Positions 1 to 9,482 of a DNA stretch of 64,000 nt are shown here, one piece after another. Below the pieces are notes generated by a model that saw nothing but the letters and a program-made list of their open reading frames with translations, made no database searches and was not told the DNA's origin. The stretch lies in assembly GCA_049974865.1 (NCBI GenBank), contig JBNGCX010000008.1:1-64000 (forward strand), read 5' to 3'. Numbering within the stretch: position 1 is the first letter of the stretch; every line of letters begins with the position of its first letter. Both the position numbers and the translations under genes were made by a program. Source of the stretch: JAGSOU01 sp049974865. GTDB lineage: Bacteria > Pseudomonadota > Alphaproteobacteria > Rhodobacterales > Rhodobacteraceae.

Positions 1-35
1 CGCGTGTAGGGGTAGGGGCGGTAGGTGTAGGGCAT
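1..35 (-). CDS. 5' end of an unidentified gene, cut by the window edge
   Basis: On the minus strand an ATG at 35-33 opens a frame MPYTYRPYPYTR that runs off the window. It is preceded by a strong Shine-Dalgarno sequence, GAAGGAGG, with about five bases of spacing (the complement lies at 41-48). Only eleven codons are visible; they are rich in Tyr and Pro, which does not identify a family. The gene would be transcribed divergently from the thiolase gene and share the 148-bp intergenic region with it. Confidence 0.55.
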   Translation of the reverse strand, partial: MPYTYRPYPYT

Positions 36-183
36 ACGGGCCTCCTTCGGGGGCAGGATACACAGTTGAGAAGGCTTGCACAGCCGCTTTCCGGGCTGTT
101 TGCGACGCGACGTTTCCCTGTGCGCCGCCGCGTCCCGCGATTAGGCTGCCGGGCAAATCGAACGGGACATCCGGGAGGCCCCC

Positions 184-1359
184 ATGAGTGATATCGTCAT
201 CCTTTCCGGCGCGCGCACCGCCATCGGCACCTTCGGCGGATCGCTGGCCGGCACCCCGCCGATCGAGCTGGGCACAGTCGCCGCCCGCGCCGCGCTGCAG
301 CGCGCGGGTGTAGAGGGCGCGCAGATCGGGCATGTGGCCTTCGGCCATATCATCAATACCGAGCCGCGGGACATGTACCTGTCGCGCGTCGCCGCAATGC
401 AGGCCGGCGTGCTCGAGGGGGCGCCGGCGATGAACGTCAACCGGCTCTGCGGCTCGGGCGCGCAGGCGATCGTGTCGGTGGTGCAGTCGCTGATGCTGGG
501 GGATGCCGATTTCGGCCTCGCGGGCGGCGCGGAATGCATGAGCCGCTCCCCCTACATCCTGCCCGCCGCCCGGTGGGGGCAGAAGATGGGCGACGCGGGA
601 GCGCAGGACATGATGCTGGGCGCGCTGAGCTGCCCCTTCGGCACCGGCCACATGGGCGTGACCGCCGAGAACGTGGCGGCCGAGCATGGCATCAGCCGCG
701 CCGATCAGGACGCCTTTGCACTGGAAAGCCAGGCCCGCGCGGCCAGGGCCATCGCCGATGGCCATTTCAAGGACCAGATCGTGCCGGTCGAGGTGAAGGT
801 GAAGCGCGACACGGTCGCCTTCGACACCGACGAGCACCCCAAAGCGACCACGGCCGAGGCCTTGGCCGGCCTGCGCCCGGTCTTCCAGAACGACGGGACG
901 GTCACGGCGGGCAACGCCAGCGGCATCAATGACGGCGCCGCCGCGCTGGTTCTCGCCCGTTCCGAGGCGGCCGAGGCCGCGGGGCTGACCCCGCGCGCCC
1001 GCATCCTCGGCTACGCCCATGCCGGCGTGCGGCCGGAGGTTATGGGCATCGGCCCCATTCCGGCGGTGGAGACGCTGCTCGCGCGCACCGGGCTGGGCGT
1101 GGGCGATTTCGACGTGATCGAATCGAACGAGGCTTTCGCCGCCCAGGCTATCGCGGTGAACCGCGCGCTGGGGCTGGACCCGGCCAGGGTGAACCCCAAT
1201 GGCGGCGCCATCGCGCTGGGCCATCCGGTGGGGGCGACCGGCGCGATCCTGACCGTGAAGGCGCTGTATGAACTGCAGCGGACCGGCGGCAGGCGCGGCC
1301 TGGTCACCATGTGCATCGGCGGCGGGCAGGGCATCGCGCTGGCCATCGAGCGGGTCTAG
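184..1359 (+). CDS. Acetyl-CoA acetyltransferase (thiolase)
   Basis: This 391-residue protein is a full-length thiolase, which condenses two acetyl-CoA to acetoacetyl-CoA or runs the reverse thiolytic cleavage in fatty-acid or polyhydroxyalkanoate metabolism. The N-terminal part carries the nucleophilic cysteine in the NRLCGSGAQA segment (around residue 88). The C-terminal half carries NEAFAAQ, the GGAIALGHPVGATGA histidine motif and the final CIGGGQG motif with the second active-site cysteine. The ATG is preceded by GGGAGG at 173-178. No phaB or other PHA gene sits beside it, so whether it is biosynthetic (PhaA) or degradative cannot be settled from context. Confidence 0.93.
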   Translation: MSDIVILSGARTAIGTFGGSLAGTPPIELGTVAARAALQRAGVEGAQIGHVAFGHIINTEPRDMYLSRVAAMQAGVLEGAPAMNVNRLCGSGAQAIVSVVQSLMLGDADFGLAGGAECMSRSPYILPAARWGQKMGDAGAQDMMLGALSCPFGTGHMGVTAENVAAEHGISRADQDAFALESQARAARAIADGHFKDQIVPVEVKVKRDTVAFDTDEHPKATTAEALAGLRPVFQNDGTVTAGNASGINDGAAALVLARSEAAEAAGLTPRARILGYAHAGVRPEVMGIGPIPAVETLLARTGLGVGDFDVIESNEAFAAQAIAVNRALGLDPARVNPNGGAIALGHPVGATGAILTVKALYELQRTGGRRGLVTMCIGGGQGIALAIERV

Positions 1360-1383
1360 CGGAAGGGCGCCCTCCGGCGCGGA

Positions 1384-1399
1384 CCGGCGTTACCGCCGG
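1384..1399. terminator. Small GC hairpin between convergent genes
   Basis: CCGGCG-TTAC-CGCCGG forms a 6-bp stem with a 4-base loop in the short gap between the convergent thiolase and pbpC genes. There is no T tract, so it is only a weak candidate for a bidirectional terminator. Confidence 0.3.
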
Positions 1400-1424
1400 G
1401 CGCGACCATGCACCGATCGTCGCG

Positions 1425-3467
1425 TCACCGCAGCCGGAGCCGCGCCCGCGCCGCCAGCCCGTTGGCGTCGATCACCGACAGGGTGACGAAGCCGGGGCCG
1501 GGCGCGGGCAGCACCCCCTCGCGGGCGCGCAGCCCGGTCAGGGCGGGCGCGCCGTTGAGAAGCAGGGTGAAGGGCGGCGTGCCGTCGCTGAGCTTCACCA
1601 CCAGGTCCGTTTCCCCCAGTTCCAGCAGGGCCCCATCGGGCGGATAGACCAAGACCGGCCCGCCGGGCATGGGTGCGAAGACCGCGTCGCGCGGGCGGAA
1701 GCGGCGCAGGGGCTGCGGCAGGTCGGCATTGGGCACCAGCAGCACGGCAGGCGGCGGCGGGGGCAGCGGCGCGGGGCGCGGCTTGAGCCGGGTGAAGGCC
1801 TCGAACAGCAGGGGCGCGGCCAAGTCGCCGCCGAAGGCGCCGGGCACGGGCGTGCCGTCGGCGCGCCCCATCCAGACCGCGACCACGTGCTCGCCGTCGA
1901 ACCCCACCGCCCAGGCATCGCGGTGGCCGTAGGAGGTGCCGGTCTTGAAGGCCAGAACGCCCTGCGGCGCGGCGGGCGGCGCGGGCGTGCCGCGCAGGAT
2001 GTCGGCGACCTGCCAGGCGGCCTCGGACGACAGCACGCGCGGCCCCGGCGCTCCCGGTTCCGCATCGGCGCGCCAGGTCAGCGGCACCGGGCGGCCCCCG
2101 TTGGCCAGCGCCGCGTAAAGGCGGGCGAGATCCTCCAGCGTGACGCCGAGCCCGCCCAGCGCGATGGCAAGGCCCGGGGTGCCGTCGGGCAGTTCGGGCT
2201 GCATGCCTGCACGCCTGAGGCCGGTCATCAGGCGGGCCGGCCCCAGCGCCTCGGTCAGCGCGACAACGGGGATGTTCAGCGACTGCTGCAGCGCCTCGCG
2301 CAACCGGATCGTGCCGCGATATTCTCCGTCGAAATTGACCGGGCGGTACTGGCCGAAGGCGGTGGGGCGGTCCTCGATCAGGGTCTCGGGATGGGCCAGC
2401 CCCTCGTCGAAGGCCAGGCCGTAGACCAGGGGTTTCAGCGTCGAGCCGGGCGAGCGCAGCGCCTGCGTCATGTCAACGAAGCCGCGCCGCGCGGTGTCGG
2501 TGAAATCGGGCGATCCGACCGAGGCCAGGATTTCGCCGCTGCGGTGATCGGCGACGAGGATCGCCACCGATAGGGCATCGCCCCGGCCCTGCACCGCGCG
2601 GCGGGCCAGCGCTTCGAGTTGGGCCTGGAGCGGCGCGTCCACGGTCAGCCGGTGCAGCGGCGCCTCGGGCGCCTCGGCCAGTGCCCGGTCGGCCAGGTGC
2701 GGGGCCAGCGCAGGGAAGGGGTGGCGGGTCTCGGGGACCGGCGCGCGCCGCGCCGCCTCCGCCTGATCGGCGGGCAGGAGCCCGGCGCGCACCACGCGGT
2801 CCAGCACCCTCGCGCGGCCCTCTGCGGCGCGTTCCGGGAAGCGGTCGGGCCGGCGCGAGGTCGGCGCCTGCGGCAGAGCGACAAGCAGCGCGGCCTCGGC
2901 CGGGGTAAGCCGGGCGGGCTCCTTGCCGAAATAGGCGCGGGTGGCGGCGCGTATCCCTTCGAGATTGCCGCCGAAGGGCGCGCGGTTGAGGTAGAGGGTC
3001 AGGATTTGACCCTTGCTCAGCCGCCGCTCCAGCGCCAGCGCCAGCCGGGCCTGCCGGATCTTGCCCTTCCACCGGCCGGTGCCGCTGTCCTCCAGCAGGC
3101 GGGCCACCTGCATGGTCAGGGTCGATCCGCCCGAGACGATCCGCCCGTTCCACGCGGCCTGCGCCGCCGCCCGCAGCAACGCCAGGCCGTCCACGCCCGG
3201 GTGGCGGTAGAACCGCTTGTCCTCATAGGCGACCAGCATGTCCAGGTAGCGCGGATCGACGGCATCCAGGCTGACCGCCAGCCGCCAGCGCCCGTCGGCC
3301 ACGGTATAGGCGCGCAGCAGCGTGCCGTCGCGGGCCAGAACTTCGACGGAGGTTTCGGTCACCAGCGGCGGAAACTCCGTCGCCTCTATCCAGGCGTCGA
3401 ACCGGACGTGAGCCGCGGCGGCGGCACAGAGCAGCGCCACCGCCAGGAAAAGGGCGCGCGCCCTCAT
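1425..3467 (-). CDS. pbpC: Penicillin-binding protein 1C
   Basis: The 680-residue product is a class A penicillin-binding protein of the PbpC type, a periplasmic peptidoglycan glycosyltransferase anchored by an N-terminal signal-anchor (LFLAVALLCAAAAAHV). The glycosyltransferase domain shows EDKRFYRHPGVDG and GGSTLTMQVARLLE (about residues 82-125). The transpeptidase domain shows the SxxK motif in SPGSTLKPLVYG and the KTGTS box. A C-terminal beta domain of about 90 residues matches the family's BiPBP_C position. Its ATG overlaps the stop of the upstream alpha-2-macroglobulin gene (ATGA at 3464-3467), so the two are translationally coupled, the same pairing as yfhM-pbpC in enterobacteria. Confidence 0.95.
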   Translation of the reverse strand: MRARALFLAVALLCAAAAAHVRFDAWIEATEFPPLVTETSVEVLARDGTLLRAYTVADGRWRLAVSLDAVDPRYLDMLVAYEDKRFYRHPGVDGLALLRAAAQAAWNGRIVSGGSTLTMQVARLLEDSGTGRWKGKIRQARLALALERRLSKGQILTLYLNRAPFGGNLEGIRAATRAYFGKEPARLTPAEAALLVALPQAPTSRRPDRFPERAAEGRARVLDRVVRAGLLPADQAEAARRAPVPETRHPFPALAPHLADRALAEAPEAPLHRLTVDAPLQAQLEALARRAVQGRGDALSVAILVADHRSGEILASVGSPDFTDTARRGFVDMTQALRSPGSTLKPLVYGLAFDEGLAHPETLIEDRPTAFGQYRPVNFDGEYRGTIRLREALQQSLNIPVVALTEALGPARLMTGLRRAGMQPELPDGTPGLAIALGGLGVTLEDLARLYAALANGGRPVPLTWRADAEPGAPGPRVLSSEAAWQVADILRGTPAPPAAPQGVLAFKTGTSYGHRDAWAVGFDGEHVVAVWMGRADGTPVPGAFGGDLAAPLLFEAFTRLKPRPAPLPPPPPAVLLVPNADLPQPLRRFRPRDAVFAPMPGGPVLVYPPDGALLELGETDLVVKLSDGTPPFTLLLNGAPALTGLRAREGVLPAPGPGFVTLSVIDANGLAARARLRLR

Positions 3468-6400
3468 TCGGTGACGGTCACCCGGCCGGCGTCAGACCAG
3501 GCGCGACGGTCGGGGCGGTACATGTCCTCGACGCTGGCCGCGGGGTGGTGATAGCTGCCCGGCGCGGTGGCGCGCACGATATAGGCCAGCGTAAAGGACA
3601 TGGCCTGCCCCCAGTCCACCGCGGCGAGGAAGCGGTCCTGCCGGAACTCGGTGTGCCGCGCGTCGTCATTGGGGTCCAGCCAGTCCAGTGCCCGGATGTC
3701 GCCGCCGCGCAGAAGGCTGGGGTTGTCGATCTCGAACCCGGCGGGCAGCGGATCGCTGATCATCAGCCGCGCCTCGGTGTCGGTGAAGGGCTCGATGGTC
3801 AGCACCGTGACCAGCCGCGTGCCGGCGGCCACGATGGCGGGGGCCGCGGGCTCGCCCTCCAGCGTGTAATAGCTGCGCCGGATCGCGTAGTCGCGCCCGC
3901 CCGCAGGCTCCGGCTGGGCCGGCACGCCGAAGGTGGTCAGCGTGAGCTGCGCGTCGCGCCCGCTGCCGTTACGGATCTCCACCGGGGTGGCGGCGTCATC
4001 CTCCAGCATCCGCACCAGCGGCCCCGTTGCGGGTTGGCCGTCGATGGTGAAGCCCGCCTCGCCCGCGCGGTCGATCAGCGCATTGGCGGCCATCAGGGTC
4101 CACACCGCCTCCTGCGTGGAGCGCGATTGCGTGCCGCCCGCGATGTAGGTCGCGAACTGCTCGCGGTCGACGACCGCGCTGCCCGCCTCGGCCGCCAGGG
4201 TCAGCACGGCGGCCGCATCGCGCCGGGCCGTGCCGTAATCTGCGCGCCAGAGCTCTTCCTCACCCCGGCCCATCTGCGCCGCCATCTGGCGGGCGGCCCG
4301 GCCGAACATGGCGTCGGCGCGGGTCTGGTCGCCGTACGACGCCAGTGCCGCGCCGAGCTGCGCCTTGGCCAGCGGCGTGGCCAAGGCCTCGGCCTTGACG
4401 TCGGCGTAGTAGCGCAGGTCGCTGATCGCCGCCGCGCCCTCGCGCGCCAACACCATCAACGCATAGGCGATATCCTCGCCCCCCTCGTCGAAATCGGGTG
4501 CGTAGTTCACCCGGTTGCGCAGGTTGTCCATCGCCAGCCGGAATGCCGTCTGCGGCACCTCGAACCCTTCGGCCCGCGCCCGGCTGAGGAAATCGGTGAC
4601 GAAAGCGTCGAGCCAGAAATCCCCCGAATCCGGCCGCCACAGGCCGAAACCGCCGCTGGCGGACTGGTTGGCCAGCACCGCGTCGATGGCCTGCGCGATG
4701 CGCTCGTGCGTGCTGTCCCGGCTGGCCAGCCCCATCGCCTCGGCCACCGAGCTGAGATACAGCAGCGGCATCGCCTGCGAAGTGACCTGTTCGGTGCAGC
4801 CATAGGGGTAGCGGTCGAGCGTGCGCAGCAGGCCCGCCGTGTCGAAACGCGCCAGCGGCCCGATGGCCAGCGTCGCCTGGCCGGTGCCGCGGCGCAGCCC
4901 GGCGAAGACGTCGGAATTGAAGGTAAAGCTCTGCCCTGCGGCGACGGTGAAGCGGCTGGTGCGCGTGGTCTCGGGGTCGTTCACCTGCACCGGCAGTTTC
5001 AGTTCCTTGGTCAGGACCTTGCCGCCGGGAGTGGTCAGTGCGACGCGCAGGCTATGCACGCCGGTCTCGATCGCGGTGACGGGGATCGACAGGGTGGCCT
5101 TGCCCTGCGCGGCCAGTTCCAGCCCCGAGGGGATGGTGGCCGTGTCCAGCGCCACGCCATCGGCCGAGACATCCAGCCCCATCCGGCCCGCCGGCCCCGT
5201 GGCATGCACGATCTCCAGCAGCAGGCGCGAGCGGTCGCCGGGCGCCATGAAGCGCGGCAGGCTGGCCGTCACCACCACGGGGTCGCGCACCAGCACCTCG
5301 GCCTCGGCCTGTCCGACGCCTGTCTTGGACCACGCCACGGCCATCAGCCGCACTGTGCCGTTGAAGGAGGGCAGGTCGAAGGACGCGCGGGCATAGCCGT
5401 CATCGCCCACCGTCACGGGGCCGGAGAAAAACGCGACCAGTTCCTCGGTCGGCGGCGGGGCCTGCATCCGCATCTGCGCGCCCGCATCCCCGCCCGAACG
5501 CACCGCGCCCATGGCGCCGGTCATCCCGTCGATCAGGCGGCCGTACAGGTCGCGCATCCCCACGCCCAGCTTGCGCTGGCCGAAATAGTGGCCCGAGGGA
5601 TCAGGGCTTTCAAAGCCGGTGAGGTTCAGGATGCCCACGTCCACCGCGGCGATGGTGGCATAGGCAGTCTCGCCGGGCTGCACGCCCTCGACTTTCAGCG
5701 CCACCTCCACCGCCTCGCGCGGGGCGGCCTCCTCGGGCACCTCGAAGGCGGCGCTCAGTTGGTGGGCGCCGGGGTCGACCTGTGCGTACGACAGCCCCAG
5801 CGCGCGCGACGGGTTGCGGCCTGCGGGCGCGTCCATGGGGCGGATCAGCGTGGCGGTGACATAGGCCCCCGTGCCCCATTCGTCGGTCACCGGCAGCTCC
5901 ACCGTGTTCTCGCCCTCGGCCAGCTCAACCGGCTGCATGGCGATGACGTGGTTCGACATCACCGTGACCAGCGCCTTGCCCGCATAGCGCGGCACGATGC
6001 GCAGGGTGGCGGTGTCGCCGGGGCGATAGGCGGGCTTGTCCAGCGACAGCTCCAGCGTGTCGGGCGTTTCGGTGGCGTCGGCGGGCGCGTACCAGCCGGC
6101 GTAGAATTCCATCGAGGCGGCGGCGTAGTCGCCGTCGATCCGCTCCACCTTCAGCTCATACTGGCCCCAGTCCACCGGGGCCGAGAGCGCCAGCCGCCCG
6201 TCCTCCATCGTCGCTTCGCCCTCGGCGACGCGGGTGCGGGTGGTCACCGGCTCCCAGTTCCAGCTCCCGTAGAGCCGATACCACTGGTAGCGGGTGTTCA
6301 CGCGGTTCAGCACCCATTTCACACGCATCGGGATCGGCGCCTCGTCGGCCCCGATCCCGATCACGTCAAACCCGGCCTCGGTCCCCTCGGGCACTACGCC

Positions 6401-8908
6401 GTCGAAGCGTGGCTTGAGCCCGATCAGCGCGCCCGAGGGCGTCAGGCGGCGGGTCAGGCGGCGCTCCACCGGCCGGCCGGAGCCTTCGGAGATGCGCAGG
6501 CTCAGCCGCGCCTCCAGCGGCCGGGTCGTGGCCGCGGCCTCGGGGAAGGCGAGGGCGGTGCTCAGTCGCCCCGCCGCATCGGTGCGCAGGCCCTGGTCCA
6601 GCACGCGCATCCGCGAGCCGACGTCCTCGTCATGCAGGCCGAAGCTGTAGCCGGGCCAGGCCTCGATGGTATCGGTGGGCACCAGCGCGACCTCGCCCTC
6701 CACGGGCAGGTTGCCTGCCGGCGCGCCGAAGAGGTAGCGCGCCTCCAGCGTTAACTCGGGCCGGTCGGTGGGGCGGATTGGGCCCTCGGGCAGGGCGAGG
6801 TCGAAATCGATGCGCTCGGGCAGGAAATCCTCGACCAGGAAATTGCGGCTGGCCAGCGGCGCGGCGTCGGGGTCGGCATGCAGCGCCAGCGTCCATGTCC
6901 CGCGCGGCACCGCCGCGCCGATCGGCAGATTGAACACATGCCCGCCCTCGGCGCCGCCCTGCGACAGGTGGCGGCTGTATTCCACCCCGTCGGGGCGGGT
7001 CAGGATCGCGGTGAGCGGCAGATCGGCGATGGCCTCGGCCTGCGCGTCGCGGGTCAGGGCGGTGACATGCACCGTCTCGCCCGCGCGATAGGCGCCGCGG
7101 TCGGTGGCCAGGAAGACGTCGATCGGCCCCGCGGGTTCGCGCCCCTCGACGCCGCGGTCGGACAGGTCGAAGGCCGGGCCGGTCAGCGACAGGAAGGCGA
7201 TGTCGCTTTCGCCCTGCTGCGCGGTGACCAGCGCCGGGGCCGCGCCGCCGGTGCCGCGGGTCAGCCCGGCGGGGAAATGGGCATAGCCGTCGGCATCGGT
7301 CACCGCTTCGCCCAGCACTCGGTTGGCGGTGGACAGCAGCGTTACCGTCACCCCCTCCTTCACCCCCGCCGTGGCCAGCGAGCGGACGAAGACATGCAGC
7401 CCGTCTGTGCCCGACAGCGTGGCCAGCCCCAGGTCGCTGACCACGAACCATTGCATCGTGGCGCCGTCCTCGTAGGGGTCGGCGCCGGGGACGCGGGCCT
7501 GCAGGGCGTAGATTCCGGCGGGCAGGTCACCGATGACCTCGCCCATCGGCAGGCGCGTGGTGACATCCTTGTTCAGCTCCATTCCCGTCTCGCCGGTGCC
7601 CGTCCATATTTCCTCGGCCACCGCGCCTGCGAAACTCTCGGTGTCCCAGTAGGACAGGGGCCGGCCGAAGTAATTGTCCTGGAAGGCGCGCAGCAGATTG
7701 CGCTCGGACACCCGGCGCAGAACTAGCTCCACCGTGTCGGTATTCACCGTGACCACGGGCAGGGCGGCCTCGCCGGTTTTCGGCAGCACGTAGGCCCGGC
7801 CGGGAAAGCGGACCGAGGGCGCGCGGTCGCGCACGTATTGGGTGAGCGTCACGTCGCGGACGAGCTGCTCGCCGCTTTGCGCCGGCAGGCCGGCGCGGAA
7901 GGTCAGGCGGTAGCGTTGGCCATGCGCCACCCCCTCGATGCAGAGCTGGCGGCCCTCGTGGGTGACGCTCAGCCCCGGCTCGGGCACACGGACGTAAGGG
8001 GCGTAGTCGACCCCGGCCTTGACCAGGTCCTCGTTGAACACGGCGCAGATGCGGGGGGTGGCGGCGTTGCTCTCGACCTCGTGCTCGATGATGCGGAAGC
8101 CGTATTTCCCGATGGCGTCGTCGAGCATCGCGGCCAGGTCGTCGCGCGGGCTCAGCTCTTGCGCCAGGCGCAGGGCGGGGATCATGTCGCGGCCCCGGTC
8201 ATTGGCCTCCAGCGCGCGGGCCATGACCTGCAGCGCCGTGGCGCGCAGCGCGGCGCCCTCGGCCCGCAGGTAGCCGTTGATCGCGGCCTGCAGGGCGCGG
8301 GCGCGGTAGCCGCGGCGCTCGCTCCGATTGTCGGTGCGGATCGAGAGCAGCAGATCGGCGTAATCCACCCACTGGTCCGCCGCGTCGGTCAGTGTCAGCG
8401 CCGAGCCCAGGAATTTCATGGCGTTGACGATATTGCCCTGCGCACGGGCGTCGCGCGCGCCGGTCAGCAGCGCCTCGGCCGTCCAATCGTTGACATAGTG
8501 GCGCCGGGCCAGCTCCTCGGCCTGTTTGCGGGCGTTTTCCATGTCCCAATCGGAGAGGAAGCCCAGCTCATCCCGGCGGGTGGCGGCATCGGCCAGCACC
8601 TGCGCCCCGGTGGGCAGGACGATGGCCGACAGCGCGCCCTCGTAGGGGCTGCGTTCACCGGCGCCGGTCTTGGGGAAGCAGCTGTTCGAGCGGCTGTTGA
8701 AGGTGAAGGCGTTGCAGGCCGGGTCGCTCAGGCAGGCGCGGGTGCAGGCCTCGAAGGTGGTGTCGAAGATGGAACGAATGTCGCCCCCCGGGAAATCGAC
8801 ATTGCGCGAGATCGCGATGCGGCGGTCGGGCACGGGGCCGTCCTGGGCCAGGACGGGGCTTGAGAAAACGGAAAAAGCAGCCAGCGCGGCAAGAAAAATA
8901 CGCAGCAT
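3464..8908 (-). CDS. Alpha-2-macroglobulin family protein with N-terminal PAN/apple-like domain
   Basis: The 1814-residue protein is a bacterial alpha-2-macroglobulin, a periplasmic protease trap that guards the envelope when peptidoglycan is breached. The start at 8908 is chosen because it has GGGAGGA upstream and yields a clean signal peptide (MLRIFLAALAAFSVFSSPVLAQ). A cysteine-rich segment follows (CTRACLSDPACNAFTFN, ending SCFPK), which looks like a PAN/apple module. MG-type beta domains and a bait region follow. The thioester motif GCTEQ is present near residue 1370, so this copy should be thioester-active. Unlike E. coli YfhM there is no lipobox, so it is predicted to be soluble. It heads the operon with pbpC, which would repair the wall that it protects. 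Confidence 0.95.
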   Translation of the reverse strand: MLRIFLAALAAFSVFSSPVLAQDGPVPDRRIAISRNVDFPGGDIRSIFDTTFEACTRACLSDPACNAFTFNSRSNSCFPKTGAGERSPYEGALSAIVLPTGAQVLADAATRRDELGFLSDWDMENARKQAEELARRHYVNDWTAEALLTGARDARAQGNIVNAMKFLGSALTLTDAADQWVDYADLLLSIRTDNRSERRGYRARALQAAINGYLRAEGAALRATALQVMARALEANDRGRDMIPALRLAQELSPRDDLAAMLDDAIGKYGFRIIEHEVESNAATPRICAVFNEDLVKAGVDYAPYVRVPEPGLSVTHEGRQLCIEGVAHGQRYRLTFRAGLPAQSGEQLVRDVTLTQYVRDRAPSVRFPGRAYVLPKTGEAALPVVTVNTDTVELVLRRVSERNLLRAFQDNYFGRPLSYWDTESFAGAVAEEIWTGTGETGMELNKDVTTRLPMGEVIGDLPAGIYALQARVPGADPYEDGATMQWFVVSDLGLATLSGTDGLHVFVRSLATAGVKEGVTVTLLSTANRVLGEAVTDADGYAHFPAGLTRGTGGAAPALVTAQQGESDIAFLSLTGPAFDLSDRGVEGREPAGPIDVFLATDRGAYRAGETVHVTALTRDAQAEAIADLPLTAILTRPDGVEYSRHLSQGGAEGGHVFNLPIGAAVPRGTWTLALHADPDAAPLASRNFLVEDFLPERIDFDLALPEGPIRPTDRPELTLEARYLFGAPAGNLPVEGEVALVPTDTIEAWPGYSFGLHDEDVGSRMRVLDQGLRTDAAGRLSTALAFPEAAATTRPLEARLSLRISEGSGRPVERRLTRRLTPSGALIGLKPRFDGVVPEGTEAGFDVIGIGADEAPIPMRVKWVLNRVNTRYQWYRLYGSWNWEPVTTRTRVAEGEATMEDGRLALSAPVDWGQYELKVERIDGDYAAASMEFYAGWYAPADATETPDTLELSLDKPAYRPGDTATLRIVPRYAGKALVTVMSNHVIAMQPVELAEGENTVELPVTDEWGTGAYVTATLIRPMDAPAGRNPSRALGLSYAQVDPGAHQLSAAFEVPEEAAPREAVEVALKVEGVQPGETAYATIAAVDVGILNLTGFESPDPSGHYFGQRKLGVGMRDLYGRLIDGMTGAMGAVRSGGDAGAQMRMQAPPPTEELVAFFSGPVTVGDDGYARASFDLPSFNGTVRLMAVAWSKTGVGQAEAEVLVRDPVVVTASLPRFMAPGDRSRLLLEIVHATGPAGRMGLDVSADGVALDTATIPSGLELAAQGKATLSIPVTAIETGVHSLRVALTTPGGKVLTKELKLPVQVNDPETTRTSRFTVAAGQSFTFNSDVFAGLRRGTGQATLAIGPLARFDTAGLLRTLDRYPYGCTEQVTSQAMPLLYLSSVAEAMGLASRDSTHERIAQAIDAVLANQSASGGFGLWRPDSGDFWLDAFVTDFLSRARAEGFEVPQTAFRLAMDNLRNRVNYAPDFDEGGEDIAYALMVLAREGAAAISDLRYYADVKAEALATPLAKAQLGAALASYGDQTRADAMFGRAARQMAAQMGRGEEELWRADYGTARRDAAAVLTLAAEAGSAVVDREQFATYIAGGTQSRSTQEAVWTLMAANALIDRAGEAGFTIDGQPATGPLVRMLEDDAATPVEIRNGSGRDAQLTLTTFGVPAQPEPAGGRDYAIRRSYYTLEGEPAAPAIVAAGTRLVTVLTIEPFTDTEARLMISDPLPAGFEIDNPSLLRGGDIRALDWLDPNDDARHTEFRQDRFLAAVDWGQAMSFTLAYIVRATAPGSYHHPAASVEDMYRPDRRAWSDAGRVTVTE

Positions 8909-9044
8909 CGAAATCCTCCCGGGGCAAGAATGGCCAGATGCTCGCACAGGGCCGCGCGGATTGGCAACGATTCCCGGGTCGCGCGAATGACCCGCGCAGA
9001 GACGCCTCTTGCCGCCGCTCCAATCCGGATGCAGGATGCCGGAC

Positions 9045-9482
9045 ATGATCGACACGCCCCCTTTCCGCCCGCGCGCCCTTGGCGAGATCGCCATCCGCTG
9101 CGCCGACATGCAGGCCATGGCCCGCTTCTATGAAGAGGTCATCGGGCTGGAACGCCTGTCCGGCAACCGCAGCGACGACATCATGTTTTTCCGCATCGCG
9201 CCCGGCTTCGGCGGGCATACCACGGTTCTGGCGCTGTTCCGCCACGGCGCCGCCCCCGCGACCGGCGCAGGCTCATCGCTGCATCACATCGCGCTGTCGC
9301 TGCCTTGCGACGAACAACAGGCGGTGATGGACTGGTACGACAAGATCGGCCAGCCCTATCGCGTCGAGATCTTCGGCTGGGTCGGCTGGCGCGGCATCTT
9401 CACCGAGGACCCGGAGGGCAACACGGTGGAGCTGGTGGCCTACGACCCCGCGTTGCTGGATCAGGCCGCAGCCTCCACCTGA
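9045..9482 (+). CDS. Glyoxalase/bleomycin-resistance (VOC) family protein
   Basis: This protein of about 145 residues has a vicinal-oxygen-chelate fold. The N-terminal half has the GEIAIRCADMQAMARFYEEVIGLE pattern, and the C-terminal half has HHIALSL and the closing EDPEGNTVELVAYDP motif that supplies a metal-ligand glutamate. The substrate is not evident. ATGs at 9036 and 9045 are both possible; 9045 is preferred because AGGA at 9033-9036 lies eight bases upstream. It is divergent from the macroglobulin gene, and its 3' end overlaps that of yaaA by 22 bases. Confidence 0.85.
   Translation: MIDTPPFRPRALGEIAIRCADMQAMARFYEEVIGLERLSGNRSDDIMFFRIAPGFGGHTTVLALFRHGAAPATGAGSSLHHIALSLPCDEQQAVMDWYDKIGQPYRVEIFGWVGWRGIFTEDPEGNTVELVAYDPALLDQAAAST

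Noticed and set aside
3545..6754. Long plus-strand frame of more than 1000 codons opposite the macroglobulin gene
   Set aside because: No domain signal and a composition of Arg, Gly, His and Gln as in antisense frames; the minus strand shows signal peptide, thioester and coupling to pbpC.
8909..9118. Longer macroglobulin protein starting at 9118
   Set aside because: The extension destroys the signal peptide, overlaps the divergent gene and lacks a ribosome-binding site, whereas 8908 has GGGAGGA.
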